Below are positions 1 through 5,229 of a DNA stretch of 6,638 bases, piece by piece. Origin of the DNA: Thermoplasmata archaeon (lineage in GTDB: Archaea > Thermoplasmatota > Thermoplasmata > Thermoplasmatales > Thermoplasmataceae); the NCBI GenBank assembly GCA_021802165.1, contig JAKAAU010000090.1:1-6638 (forward strand), in the 5' to 3' direction. Below the pieces are notes generated by a model that saw only the letters and a program-made list of their open reading frames with translations, searched no databases and was not told the DNA's origin. A program made the position numbers and the translations under genes. The first letter of the stretch is position 1, and each line of letters starts with the position of its first letter.

Positions 1-70
1 CTAGTGAGGTCTTTTTAATGTTAAGTGCTTTATGAAAAAGGAATAAGTGAAATAATGCGTATGTTAAAAA

Positions 71-87
71 GTGTATGTGTGTGTGTG
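71..87. repeat. TG-rich alternating purine/pyrimidine tract
   Basis: Seventeen bases alternate strictly purine-pyrimidine, with a (TG)6 core at 76-87 and a single A at 75. The tract lies just beyond the 3' end of the minus-strand DtxR-family gene. Bases 1-70 show no coding signal. Runs of five A at 66-70 and 35-39 read as T-runs on the minus strand and could terminate that gene. Alternating GT tracts can adopt Z-DNA or slip in replication; no function is evident here. Confidence 0.6.
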
Positions 88-102
88 GGTTCTCTCCCTT
101 TT

Positions 103-582
103 TCAGGGATTATTAACTTTTTTCCTATTTAATTTATATTTACCTGAATTAGCTGTTAAAGCATTAATATCTTTTATTTCATGGTTAAAATATATCATAT
201 TACCGTGTGGGCAGGTAAGCGGATTTCCAAGGTTTTTGGAGAATCTATCAAAATATTTGTCTTCTATTGTATGTTCTATATCCATAACTGCAGAATGTGA
301 ATATTCCCATGGGACCTCAAGCATTTTTACTGCGAACACCTCTGAGACCCGGTGTTTTCTGATTACAGGTATAGCCATTGAGTAACCCTGCTTTGTCAGG
401 TATATATCTCTATTGTTCCTGGTTATAAGTTCTTTCCCTTCAAGTTTTGAAAGATATTCAGACACAGTAGCCATAGATACTCCAAGATCCTTGCTTACCA
501 TATTTTCATTGGCACTGCCGAATGCTTCGCATAATGAAAAAATTGTTTTAATGTAATCTTCCTCGTTATTCTTGAAGTTCAT
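103..582 (-). CDS. DtxR/MntR-family metal-dependent transcriptional repressor
   Basis: This 159-residue protein is a metal-sensing repressor of the DtxR/IdeR/MntR family, which binds operators when loaded with Fe2+ or Mn2+. Residues 7-65 form the winged helix, with recognition helix SMATVSEYLSKLEGKELI (36-53). Residues 70-130 form the dimerisation and metal-binding region. Aligned by eye with DtxR, H77, E81 and H96 match the ancillary site, and E103 and H104 match the primary site. D9 sits at the MntR Asp8 / DtxR Met10 position. The position of DtxR Cys102 / MntR Glu99 is M100, which is unusual. A CPHGN motif (124-128) is typical of the family. There is no SH3/FeoA-like third domain; the protein ends with a basic, probably disordered tail. 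The ATG at 582 has no Shine-Dalgarno, which fits leaderless translation. The gene is read divergently from the peroxiredoxin, across a 457-bp gap. The metal it senses cannot be decided from sequence. Confidence 0.93.
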   Translation of the reverse strand: MNFKNNEEDYIKTIFSLCEAFGSANENMVSKDLGVSMATVSEYLSKLEGKELITRNNRDIYLTKQGYSMAIPVIRKHRVSEVFAVKMLEVPWEYSHSAVMDIEHTIEDKYFDRFSKNLGNPLTCPHGNMIYFNHEIKDINALTANSGKYKLNRKKVNNP

Positions 583-596
583 AAATAGGAATTATG

Positions 597-643
597 TATA
601 TCTAATTAAGTTTTTTTATCCTAATACATGTTATATCTAATTA
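597..643. promoter_or_regulatory. 12-bp direct repeat at repressor promoter (candidate operator)
   Basis: The sequence TATATCTAATTA occurs exactly at 597-608 and again at 632-643, 35 bp apart start to start. The proximal copy begins 15 bp upstream of the repressor's ATG and overlaps the place where its box A should lie (about 604-613 on the minus strand). DtxR-family genes are often autoregulated, so these could be repressor sites. The sequence is AT-rich and the repeat could be chance. It does not match the classical bacterial DtxR box. Confidence 0.35.
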
Positions 644-644
644 T

Positions 645-878
645 ATGCATGAATTTAAATTAATTGAACTGAGTAATTTTGAATGGCTGGAAATATTTCC
701 GGAACTAATCAATCCATGCTTAATGTAAAGGAACCAGCAACCACCTGAATGGTTCCGGGATAAGCTGTTTGATCTCACTATTTTCCACAAAGCCAGGGGA
801 ATTGCATTTAAATTTATATTCTGCCTGGAAATTCCACTTATAAAGCATATTATATTTTCGGGGTCACCGGGCAATTAA
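645..878 (+). pseudogene. possible degraded small gene, one in-frame stop
   Basis: From the ATG at 645 the frame reads MHEFKLIELSNFEWLEIF and on to residue 27, meets TAA at 726-728, then stays open for another 49 codons to TAA at 876-878. The second part includes PPEWFRDKLFDL and a hydrophobic stretch near FKFIFCLEIPLIKHIIF. Both halves look protein-like, with several Trp, Phe and charged residues, so an original gene of about 77 codons with a nonsense mutation is possible. I recognise no family. The frame may equally be chance in an intergenic region, since its promoter support is weak. Confidence 0.25.
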
Positions 879-891
879 CTTTACTTTTACC

Positions 892-958
892 GCATTAATG
901 CTTACATTAACCTGTATAGTCAGAATGACCCCTACATTAGCCTTTACTATACAGTAAA
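892..958. promoter_or_regulatory. cluster of palindromes and repeats upstream of peroxiredoxin
   Basis: Within 67 bp there are four related elements: a perfect palindrome GCATTAATGC (892-901); an imperfect direct repeat TACATTAACCT (903-913) and TACATTAGCCT (933-943) with 30-bp spacing; a 9-bp inverted pair CTGTATAGT (912-920) and ACTATACAG (946-954); and a local inverted repeat TTTACT-ATAC-AGTAAA (943-958). They lie 45-120 bp upstream of the peroxiredoxin box A, in a position suited to an activator or a looping repressor. Which protein binds is unknown; the divergent DtxR-family protein is one candidate. Confidence 0.45.
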
Positions 959-1001
959 ATTGATTTGCCTACCTTTTATTTATATTTTATTTATAAGGAT
1001 T

Positions 1002-1015
1002 AAATTAATATAAGA
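1002..1015 (+). promoter_or_regulatory. box A of the peroxiredoxin gene
   Basis: TTAATATAA (1005-1013) is centred about 30 nt before the ATG at 1040, which suits an archaeal TATA box giving a leaderless or nearly leaderless mRNA. A second candidate, TTTATAAGG (990-998), would give a leader of about 20 nt with no Shine-Dalgarno. Confidence 0.5.
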
Positions 1016-1039
1016 TATAATTATCCAATATCGATAAAA

Positions 1040-1627
1040 ATGTTACAGATAGGAGAATCAGCACCTGAATTTGAAACGGAAACTTATTTTCCGGAAAAGA
1101 AAGAGATAAAGAAGATTAAATTGTCAGATTATAGAGGCAAGTGGGTTATACTGACCTTTTATCCAGGAGATTTCACATTTGTCTGTGCAACAGATATTGA
1201 GGCTCTTATGGGGTCATATGATAAATTCCTTAAGGAAGGGGCCCAGGTATTTGGAATTAGCGAGGATTCAGTGTTTTCCCACAAGGCATGGTGCGATACA
1301 TCTCCCAGGGTAAGCAAGAGCAAGATACCTCTGATTGACGACTATACAAAGGAGATTGCGAAAAACTATGGATTCCTTGATGCAAAGGGATACCAGGCAC
1401 AGAGGGGGCTTGTCATTGTTGACCCTGAAGGGAAAATCCAGTATGAAGCCATGTTCAATGATGGCCTTGGAAAGGATGTCAGGCATATATATGGTGCATT
1501 TATGGGCCTGAAAGTACTTCACGACACACCGGAAGGGGAAGGCCATATGTGTGCAATACCAGCAGACTGGACTCCAGGAGAATCTCCGCTGGATATAAAT
1601 GTAGTAAGAGATATAGGAAAATTATAA
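1040..1627 (+). CDS. Peroxiredoxin, AhpC/TSA family (thiol peroxidase)
   Basis: This 195-residue cytosolic enzyme reduces hydrogen peroxide and organic or peroxynitrite peroxides using thiol reductants. The thioredoxin fold runs from about residue 4 to 160. The active-site segment FYPGDFTFVCATDIEA gives peroxidatic C49 with P42 and T46, and R122 (QRGL) is the conserved catalytic arginine. C171 in HMCAIPADWTPGE lies where the resolving cysteine sits in typical 2-Cys peroxiredoxins. C85 (AWCDTS) is extra. The residue after the peroxidatic cysteine is Ala where most AhpC/Prx1 proteins have Pro (VCPT). Length is normal for the family. No Shine-Dalgarno precedes the ATG. The stop is followed at once by a T-rich terminator, so it is probably monocistronic. 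The electron donor is not encoded beside it; the flavoprotein at 3726-5042 is a thiol/disulfide enzyme, but a direct link is speculative. Confidence 0.97.
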   Translation: MLQIGESAPEFETETYFPEKKEIKKIKLSDYRGKWVILTFYPGDFTFVCATDIEALMGSYDKFLKEGAQVFGISEDSVFSHKAWCDTSPRVSKSKIPLIDDYTKEIAKNYGFLDAKGYQAQRGLVIVDPEGKIQYEAMFNDGLGKDVRHIYGAFMGLKVLHDTPEGEGHMCAIPADWTPGESPLDINVVRDIGKL

Positions 1628-1639
1628 TTTTTTATTTTT
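1628..1639 (+). terminator. T-tract terminator after peroxiredoxin
   Basis: The 12 bases immediately after the stop codon are eleven T and one A (TTTTTTATTTTT). This is the form of an archaeal intrinsic terminator, which needs no hairpin. It separates the peroxiredoxin transcript from the TrmB gene, which has its own box A. Confidence 0.65.
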
Positions 1640-1646
1640 CAATATA

Positions 1647-1659
1647 AATATTTATTTAG
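1647..1659 (+). promoter_or_regulatory. box A of the TrmB-family gene
   Basis: AAATATTTATTTA is centred about 26 nt before the ATG at 1679. That spacing predicts transcription starting at or beside the start codon, and no Shine-Dalgarno is present. Confidence 0.55.
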
Positions 1660-1678
1660 ATAATTACAATAAACGTAT

Positions 1679-2707
1679 ATGACCGGTGATGAATTATTTA
1701 GCAAATTATCGAAATTTGGCCTATCGCCATATGAGATAAAGGTTTATAAGACACTGTTGTTGAATGGGCCTCAGACATCCACATCTATAGTATCGACCGC
1801 TGGCGTTCCACAACCGAGAGTTTATGATCTTTTTAACAATCTTTTAAATAAAGGATTAATTGAAATAAGCCCTGGAAAGAAAAAAATATACAGGGCAGTT
1901 CCAGTTGATATCGCACTTAATAAAATAATAGAGGATATGACAGCATACAAGGACGAATTGACAGAATATGTAAAAGTTTCAGAACCGGAAATGACCAAAT
2001 ATAATCCATATTTATGGTATTTAGACAATACAAATTTAATCCGGGAACAGATGAAAAATATGGTAATTAATGCAGAAACAGAAATAATACTTTCTTTACG
2101 GCTCCCGCTTTTAAAATACCTTGATAGGTATATACTGGATGCAGCCGATAGAGGCATTTCTGTAATACTTACAATATTCCCTGATTCTGACCGTTATGAT
2201 ATAAGTGAACTTGTTAACAGGGTTGTTATAAAAAGGAGGCCAGGAATTTCACCGGAAATCATGATAAAGGATAGAGATGAGGCAATAGTTTATGTGGACA
2301 ATGTAAGTGCTCGGGCAAAATACGCACTTGATTTCCAGGAACAGGAAATGATACACATCATTAATTATTATTACTACAATATTGTATGGAAACCGTCAAT
2401 TTACATATCAAAGTTCCAGATTAGACAAAAATGGGAATTTAAGACTTCATGGATATCATGTGAGGCAATAAATGTATTCATGAACAATGGATATAAATTA
2501 ACCGGGAGGGTAATAGGAGAAACCCAGAACGGTGAAATTGATATTAGCGGTAACGTAAAGGGAACAGATGTAATACCTGGATACAAAAATTCTTTCCTTA
2601 TAGAAACCGATGAAAGGGTATTTACAGTTGGAGGAAGGTTAACAAGGATAGAAGATATAAGGCTCGAAAAATTCCAGTTAACCGCAGAAAAAAATAATAC
2701 TAAATAA
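1679..2707 (+). CDS. TrmB-family transcriptional regulator (sugar-sensing type)
   Basis: This 342-residue protein matches full-length TrmB regulators, such as the roughly 338-residue Thermococcus TrmB that binds maltose or trehalose and controls sugar-transport and glycolytic genes. Residues 6-78 form the winged helix: KFGLSPYEIKVYKTLL, then VSTAGVPQPRVYDLFNNLLNKGLI with the recognition helix, then a wing around SPGKKKIYRA. A short helical linker (about 80-105) precedes the effector domain. Residues 110-250 fit its phospholipase-D-like alpha/beta part, and 255-335 its beta-rich C-terminal part, including GG at 318-319 and ED at 325-326 near the positions that contact sugar in TrmB. It is therefore a complete, ligand-binding member, not one of the short TrmB-like proteins. 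The ligand and targets are unknown, and no transporter or sugar-metabolism gene lies beside it. The gene is leaderless and probably monocistronic. Confidence 0.93.
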   Translation: MTGDELFSKLSKFGLSPYEIKVYKTLLLNGPQTSTSIVSTAGVPQPRVYDLFNNLLNKGLIEISPGKKKIYRAVPVDIALNKIIEDMTAYKDELTEYVKVSEPEMTKYNPYLWYLDNTNLIREQMKNMVINAETEIILSLRLPLLKYLDRYILDAADRGISVILTIFPDSDRYDISELVNRVVIKRRPGISPEIMIKDRDEAIVYVDNVSARAKYALDFQEQEMIHIINYYYYNIVWKPSIYISKFQIRQKWEFKTSWISCEAINVFMNNGYKLTGRVIGETQNGEIDISGNVKGTDVIPGYKNSFLIETDERVFTVGGRLTRIEDIRLEKFQLTAEKNNTK

Positions 2708-2722
2708 TTCTGCCCGGGTTGT

Positions 2723-2736
2723 TTTATCCGGATAAA
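2723..2736. repeat. 14-bp perfect palindrome after TrmB gene
   Basis: TTTATCCGGATAAA is self-complementary over all 14 bases and starts 16 bp after the TrmB stop codon. It could be an operator or contribute to 3'-end formation; it lacks the long T-tract expected of an archaeal terminator. Confidence 0.5.
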
Positions 2737-2960
2737 TACCATTTATAATCGCATACCAGCATGTGTTATAGGGCAACTAACCTCTGTTAACTTGCCTGAT
2801 TATAAAGTATATAGGTCCGTCCTGGATAGTGCCACAATAGAATTTTCGGCCGTATCCAGTTCCCTGCGCCGAGGAGTGCATAAAATATCTCTCCTTTCAA
2901 CATTTAAGGTCGAGTAGCTTCCTGATATCCACCTTTTTATCATGGTTACACATACACTGC

Positions 2961-2973
2961 AATATTTTAATAG
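2961..2973. promoter_or_regulatory. box A of the GT2 gene
   Basis: AATATTTTAATAG is centred about 30 nt before the ATG at 2997 and gives a leaderless start. Its core is nearly symmetrical, so on the minus strand it also lies about 24 nt before the ATG at 2943 of a doubtful 47-codon frame. Confidence 0.5.
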
Positions 2974-2996
2974 GAAAAATACTATTCCGTTTATAT

Positions 2997-3752
2997 ATGC
3001 AATATAATGCCTCTGTTGTAATTCCTGCCCTGAATGAAAAAGAAAATTTAAACAGGCTAATACCTGCTCTTGCAGATGACAACATTTCATCAATATATAT
3101 CATAGATGACCAATCAACAGATGGCACAGCAGACCTGGTTAAAAAATATCCTGATGTGCATTTCCTTTTCAGGGGTGGCAGGCTGGGGCTTATAAGCGCA
3201 GAAATAGACGGAATGCGGTTAAGTGGCACCGAGTATGTTGTGGTAATGGACGCTGACCTTTCCCATCGGCCTGAAGATGTACCCGGGCTGATAGATCAGG
3301 CTATAAGAACTTCTTCAGATCTGGTTATAGGGTCTAGATACACAGATAAGGGTATAACAAATGATGAATTTATCCGTAAAATCATAAGCAGGATCGCCAA
3401 TATGCTATTCCGGATATCATTTGATATAAATCTGAATGACTGTACATCCGGATTCAGGGTATACAGCAGAAAGGCATGTGATTACCTTGGGAAGCAGGTA
3501 GATATAGAAAATGGTTACGTTGGCCAGGTTGATATAGTAAGCAGGCTGGCACACAATGGATTTAAAATTACTGAATATCCTGTTGTATTTGTCAAGAGGA
3601 CACAGGGAAAATCAAAGTTAAAAATGCGTGAAATTGTAAATTTTTTTCTTTTTGTAATATATAACAAAAAAACATTCCGCGCGATTCTTGGAATGGCTGC
3701 GCTCGTTATACTGATGATAGTTTTTTCATACCTTTTTATTCTCTTTATCTAA
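2997..3752 (+). CDS. GT2 glycosyltransferase, dolichol-phosphate mannosyltransferase-like
   Basis: This 251-residue protein resembles DPM1-type synthases, which move mannose (or glucose) from a nucleotide sugar to dolichol phosphate at the cytoplasmic membrane face, supplying lipid-linked sugar for glycosylation. The GT-A fold starts at once: VVIPALNEKENL (7-18) and IIDDQSTDGT (35-44) bind the nucleotide. DAD at 85-87, followed by LSHRPED, is the metal-binding DXD region. GSRY (112-115), DCTSGFR (148-154) and RTQGKSK (201-207) are DPM-like motifs. A single C-terminal transmembrane helix spans about 229-251, after the basic YNKKTFR, which should stay inside. This matches the single-anchor yeast-type layout rather than the multi-helix Pyrococcus-type enzyme. 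The sugar donor is not determined. The last nine codons, including the stop, overlap the convergent flavoprotein gene. Confidence 0.92.
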   Translation: MQYNASVVIPALNEKENLNRLIPALADDNISSIYIIDDQSTDGTADLVKKYPDVHFLFRGGRLGLISAEIDGMRLSGTEYVVVMDADLSHRPEDVPGLIDQAIRTSSDLVIGSRYTDKGITNDEFIRKIISRIANMLFRISFDINLNDCTSGFRVYSRKACDYLGKQVDIENGYVGQVDIVSRLAHNGFKITEYPVVFVKRTQGKSKLKMREIVNFFLFVIYNKKTFRAILGMAALVILMIVFSYLFILFI

Positions 3753-5042
3753 TGCAAGGCTTGCTGAAATTATTATCGGGTCCCATACAGGGCCGTACTC
3801 CGGCTCGTAGCCAAGGTCATTGTATAACAGGTCATATAGATTCATATGGCCGGATATGGCTGTGGCTATTACATTTAGCCTCCAAGCTGCATTGTCTTTG
3901 CCAATAATCTGCCCACCCATAATTTCTTCTGTTTTTTTATTATAAATAATTTTCAAGAATATATTGGAGCCGTGCAGATAATTTGATTTGCTCTTTGCTT
4001 TTATGTAAACGCTTCCATAATCAATCCCGGTTTTCTTTGCAGTGGCTTCATTTATTCCGGTATATCCGACCTGGTAACCAAAGACATTTATTATTGTGGT
4101 CCCCAGCGCTCCAGGAAACACCCTGCTATTTCCGAACATGTTAATTCCAATAGTCCTTCCCATTTTATTTGCAATCTGTGCCAGGGGGTAGTATCCATAT
4201 GACCCGGTAACAATATTTTTTGTTGCTACATTATCGCCGGCGGCGTAAATATCTGAATTCGATGTTTGCAAAAAGTCATTTACCTTGATGAGCCCATCTG
4301 CAGTAAGCTCCAATCCGGCTTTCTCTGCAAGTTCTGTTGATGGTTTAATTCCAGTAGCAAAAATTACAATCTGTGTATTGAATGGCCCATTACCGGTAGT
4401 TACCTGATAATTGCCCGGTGTTCCTGATATTGCTGATGGGATAGAGTTATATTCAATCTCATTTCCGCTTTCATTCACTATGGAAGTGAGTATATTCCCC
4501 ATATCACTATCCATATGCGGGAGTACGTATTCATGTTTGGAAATTAACTTTACTTTAAATTTATGTGAAAGCAGTGAAAAAAGTTCAGTGCCCAGGACAC
4601 CTGCACCTATTATAGTTACATTGTTCAGCCCTTTTATCTTTTCCTTTATGCCTATTGCGTCATCCATATTTCTCAGGGCATATGCATACCCTTTAAATTC
4701 ATCAGGTATCCGTGGTTCCGCCCCGGTGGCTATAACGAGTTTGTCATAAGGAAACTTCTTGTTCCCTGCGAATACATATTTTTCACCCGGATTTATATAT
4801 TCAACTTTCGTGCCTGTAATTACTTCCAGGTTTCTATGTTCCGTAAATTCACTTAGGGGGTAATGAAGAAGTTCACCAGAATCCTCAAAATACCCTGAAA
4901 GATAATATGGCATTCCACATTCAGCATAGGACACATATCCTGTCTGTTCAATTACAGTTATGCGGGCAGTTTTGTCCATCCTCCTTGCTTTGGATGCTGC
5001 GGACATTCCTGCTGCACCTCCGCCAATAACCACTATATTCAT
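3726..5042 (-). CDS. CoA-disulfide reductase / NAD(P)H oxidase-type flavoprotein
   Basis: This 438-residue FAD enzyme belongs to the CoA-disulfide reductase/NADH oxidase/NADH peroxidase group with a single active-site cysteine. Seen motifs: FAD-binding IGGGAAG (6-12) with E32 at the end of strand 2; active-site SYAECGMPYYLSG (38-50) with C42; ATGAEP (105-110); NAD(P)-binding IGAGVLG (145-151); ATGIKP (229-234); and second FAD motif IYAAGDN (265-271). Residues 310-438 are the dimerisation domain, with GYEPEYGPVWDP (411-422) supplying Y412, Y416 and W420 near the partner's active site. The context Y-A-E-C-G-M-P-Y favours CoA-disulfide or polysulfide reductase over water-forming oxidase. Strand 2 of the NAD(P) fold ends LISKH (166-170) without the acidic residue usual for NADH, so NADPH use is possible. 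It likely handles cytosolic thiol or oxygen stress. The gene is leaderless and converges on the GT2 gene with a 27-bp overlap. Confidence 0.92.
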   Translation of the reverse strand: MNIVVIGGGAAGMSAASKARRMDKTARITVIEQTGYVSYAECGMPYYLSGYFEDSGELLHYPLSEFTEHRNLEVITGTKVEYINPGEKYVFAGNKKFPYDKLVIATGAEPRIPDEFKGYAYALRNMDDAIGIKEKIKGLNNVTIIGAGVLGTELFSLLSHKFKVKLISKHEYVLPHMDSDMGNILTSIVNESGNEIEYNSIPSAISGTPGNYQVTTGNGPFNTQIVIFATGIKPSTELAEKAGLELTADGLIKVNDFLQTSNSDIYAAGDNVATKNIVTGSYGYYPLAQIANKMGRTIGINMFGNSRVFPGALGTTIINVFGYQVGYTGINEATAKKTGIDYGSVYIKAKSKSNYLHGSNIFLKIIYNKKTEEIMGGQIIGKDNAAWRLNVIATAISGHMNLYDLLYNDLGYEPEYGPVWDPIIISASLALDKENKKV

Positions 5043-5062
5043 GAATAATTATATGTACTGGC

Positions 5063-5070
5063 TATATAAT
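5063..5070 (-). promoter_or_regulatory. box A of the flavoprotein gene
   Basis: On the minus strand ATTATATA (5070 down to 5063) is centred about 24 nt before the ATG at 5042, predicting a leaderless transcript. It lies downstream of the T-tracts that end the acidic mini-gene, so the flavoprotein has its own promoter. Confidence 0.6.
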
Positions 5071-5090
5071 CTTAATCTACAGCATTAAAT

Positions 5091-5113
5091 AAAAAATCAA
5101 AAACAGATAAAAA
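5091..5113 (-). terminator. triple T-tract terminator after the acidic mini-gene
   Basis: On the minus strand three T-runs follow one another: TTTTT (5113-5109), TTTTT (5103-5099) and TTTTTT (5096-5091). They begin about 32 nt past the stop of the acidic mini-gene and end before the flavoprotein's box A. Multiple T-runs are the usual archaeal intrinsic terminator. Confidence 0.6.
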
Positions 5114-5145
5114 GCATTTACAGGAAACAATTCTAGACAGCAATA

Positions 5146-5217
5146 TTACTCGTCATCTTCATCCTCGTCCCCATCATCATCGTCGTCATCGTCATAACGT
5201 GTCATGAAACTGACCAT
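5146..5217 (-). CDS. 23-residue, extremely acidic small protein
   Basis: The frame starts MVSFMTRY, then seven consecutive Asp, one Gly, and DEDEDDE to the end; 14 of the last 15 residues are acidic. A strong Shine-Dalgarno, GGAGGTG (5229-5223, minus strand), lies five bases before the ATG, the only such site found in this window. Asp codons are mixed (five GAC, six GAT) and Glu uses both GAG and GAA, so the tail is not a simple triplet expansion. In-frame sequence upstream has no ATG, GTG or TTG back to a TAG. The gene has box-A-like sequence upstream and T-tracts downstream, making a complete short transcription unit of about 140 nt. I recognise no family. Metal binding, a nucleic-acid mimic or contact with a basic partner are all conceivable. 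It could also be a leader or a bifunctional small RNA. Confidence 0.65.
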   Translation of the reverse strand: MVSFMTRYDDDDDDDGDEDEDDE

Positions 5218-5222
5218 TGAAG

Positions 5223-5229
5223 CACCTCC
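5223..5229 (-). promoter_or_regulatory. strong Shine-Dalgarno of the acidic mini-gene
   Basis: GGAGGTG on the minus strand is a 7-nt complement to the archaeal 16S rRNA 3' end (CACCTCC), placed 5 nt from ATG. The other genes here show no such site. A box-A-like GTTTATTTAC (5260-5251) would start transcription near 5230, just including this site. A second one, TTATATTTAT (5248-5239), would start at the ATG and exclude it. Confidence 0.7.

Larger units (their letters stand above)
583..1039. other. 457-bp divergent intergenic region, repressor / peroxiredoxin
   Basis: No intact gene is supported here. The gap holds a 12-bp direct repeat (597-608 and 632-643) near the repressor promoter, a plus-strand frame broken by one stop (645-878), and a cluster of palindromes and repeats (892-958) upstream of the peroxiredoxin promoter. 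A minus-strand open frame at 641-874 starts only at TTG, has no promoter-like sequence and no recognisable content, and is not called. Confidence 0.7.
2708..2996. other. 289-bp intergenic region with several hairpins
   Basis: Past the TrmB stop lie a perfect 14-bp palindrome TTTATCCGGATAAA (2723-2736), a hairpin GGCAA-c-TAAC-CTCT-GTTA-ac-TTGCC (2772-2796), and a 7-bp inverted pair CTGGATA (2822-2828) / TATCCAG (2853-2859). A box-A-like ATTATAAAGTATATAG (2799-2814) sits just before the third, and the sequence at 2813-2880 is richer in G and C than its flanks. This could encode a small RNA or hold operators. No tRNA, rRNA or C/D-box signature was seen. On the minus strand a 47-codon frame (2943 down to 2800) is open but not convincing. 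Confidence 0.45.

Noticed and set aside
71..385. Plus-strand 104-codon open frame
   Set aside because: It is antisense to the clear DtxR-family gene for most of its length and begins in the GT-repeat region.
641..874. Minus-strand 77-codon open frame in the repressor/peroxiredoxin gap
   Set aside because: It starts at TTG with no promoter or ribosome site, and its Ser/Asn/Ile-rich product resembles nothing known. It overlaps the more protein-like broken plus frame.
2813..2900. tRNA or C/D-box guide RNA in the GC-richer intergenic segment
   Set aside because: No cloverleaf arms or T-loop consensus could be drawn, and no paired RTGATGA and CTGA boxes were found there.
4411..4749. Plus-strand open frame inside the flavoprotein gene
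   Set aside because: The minus strand has the full FAD and NAD(P) motifs; this frame is only its complement.
5153..5196. Plus-strand poly-Ser reading of the acidic tract
   Set aside because: It is the complement of the Asp/Glu codons, has no start codon or ribosome site, and ends at TAA; all gene signals are on the minus strand.
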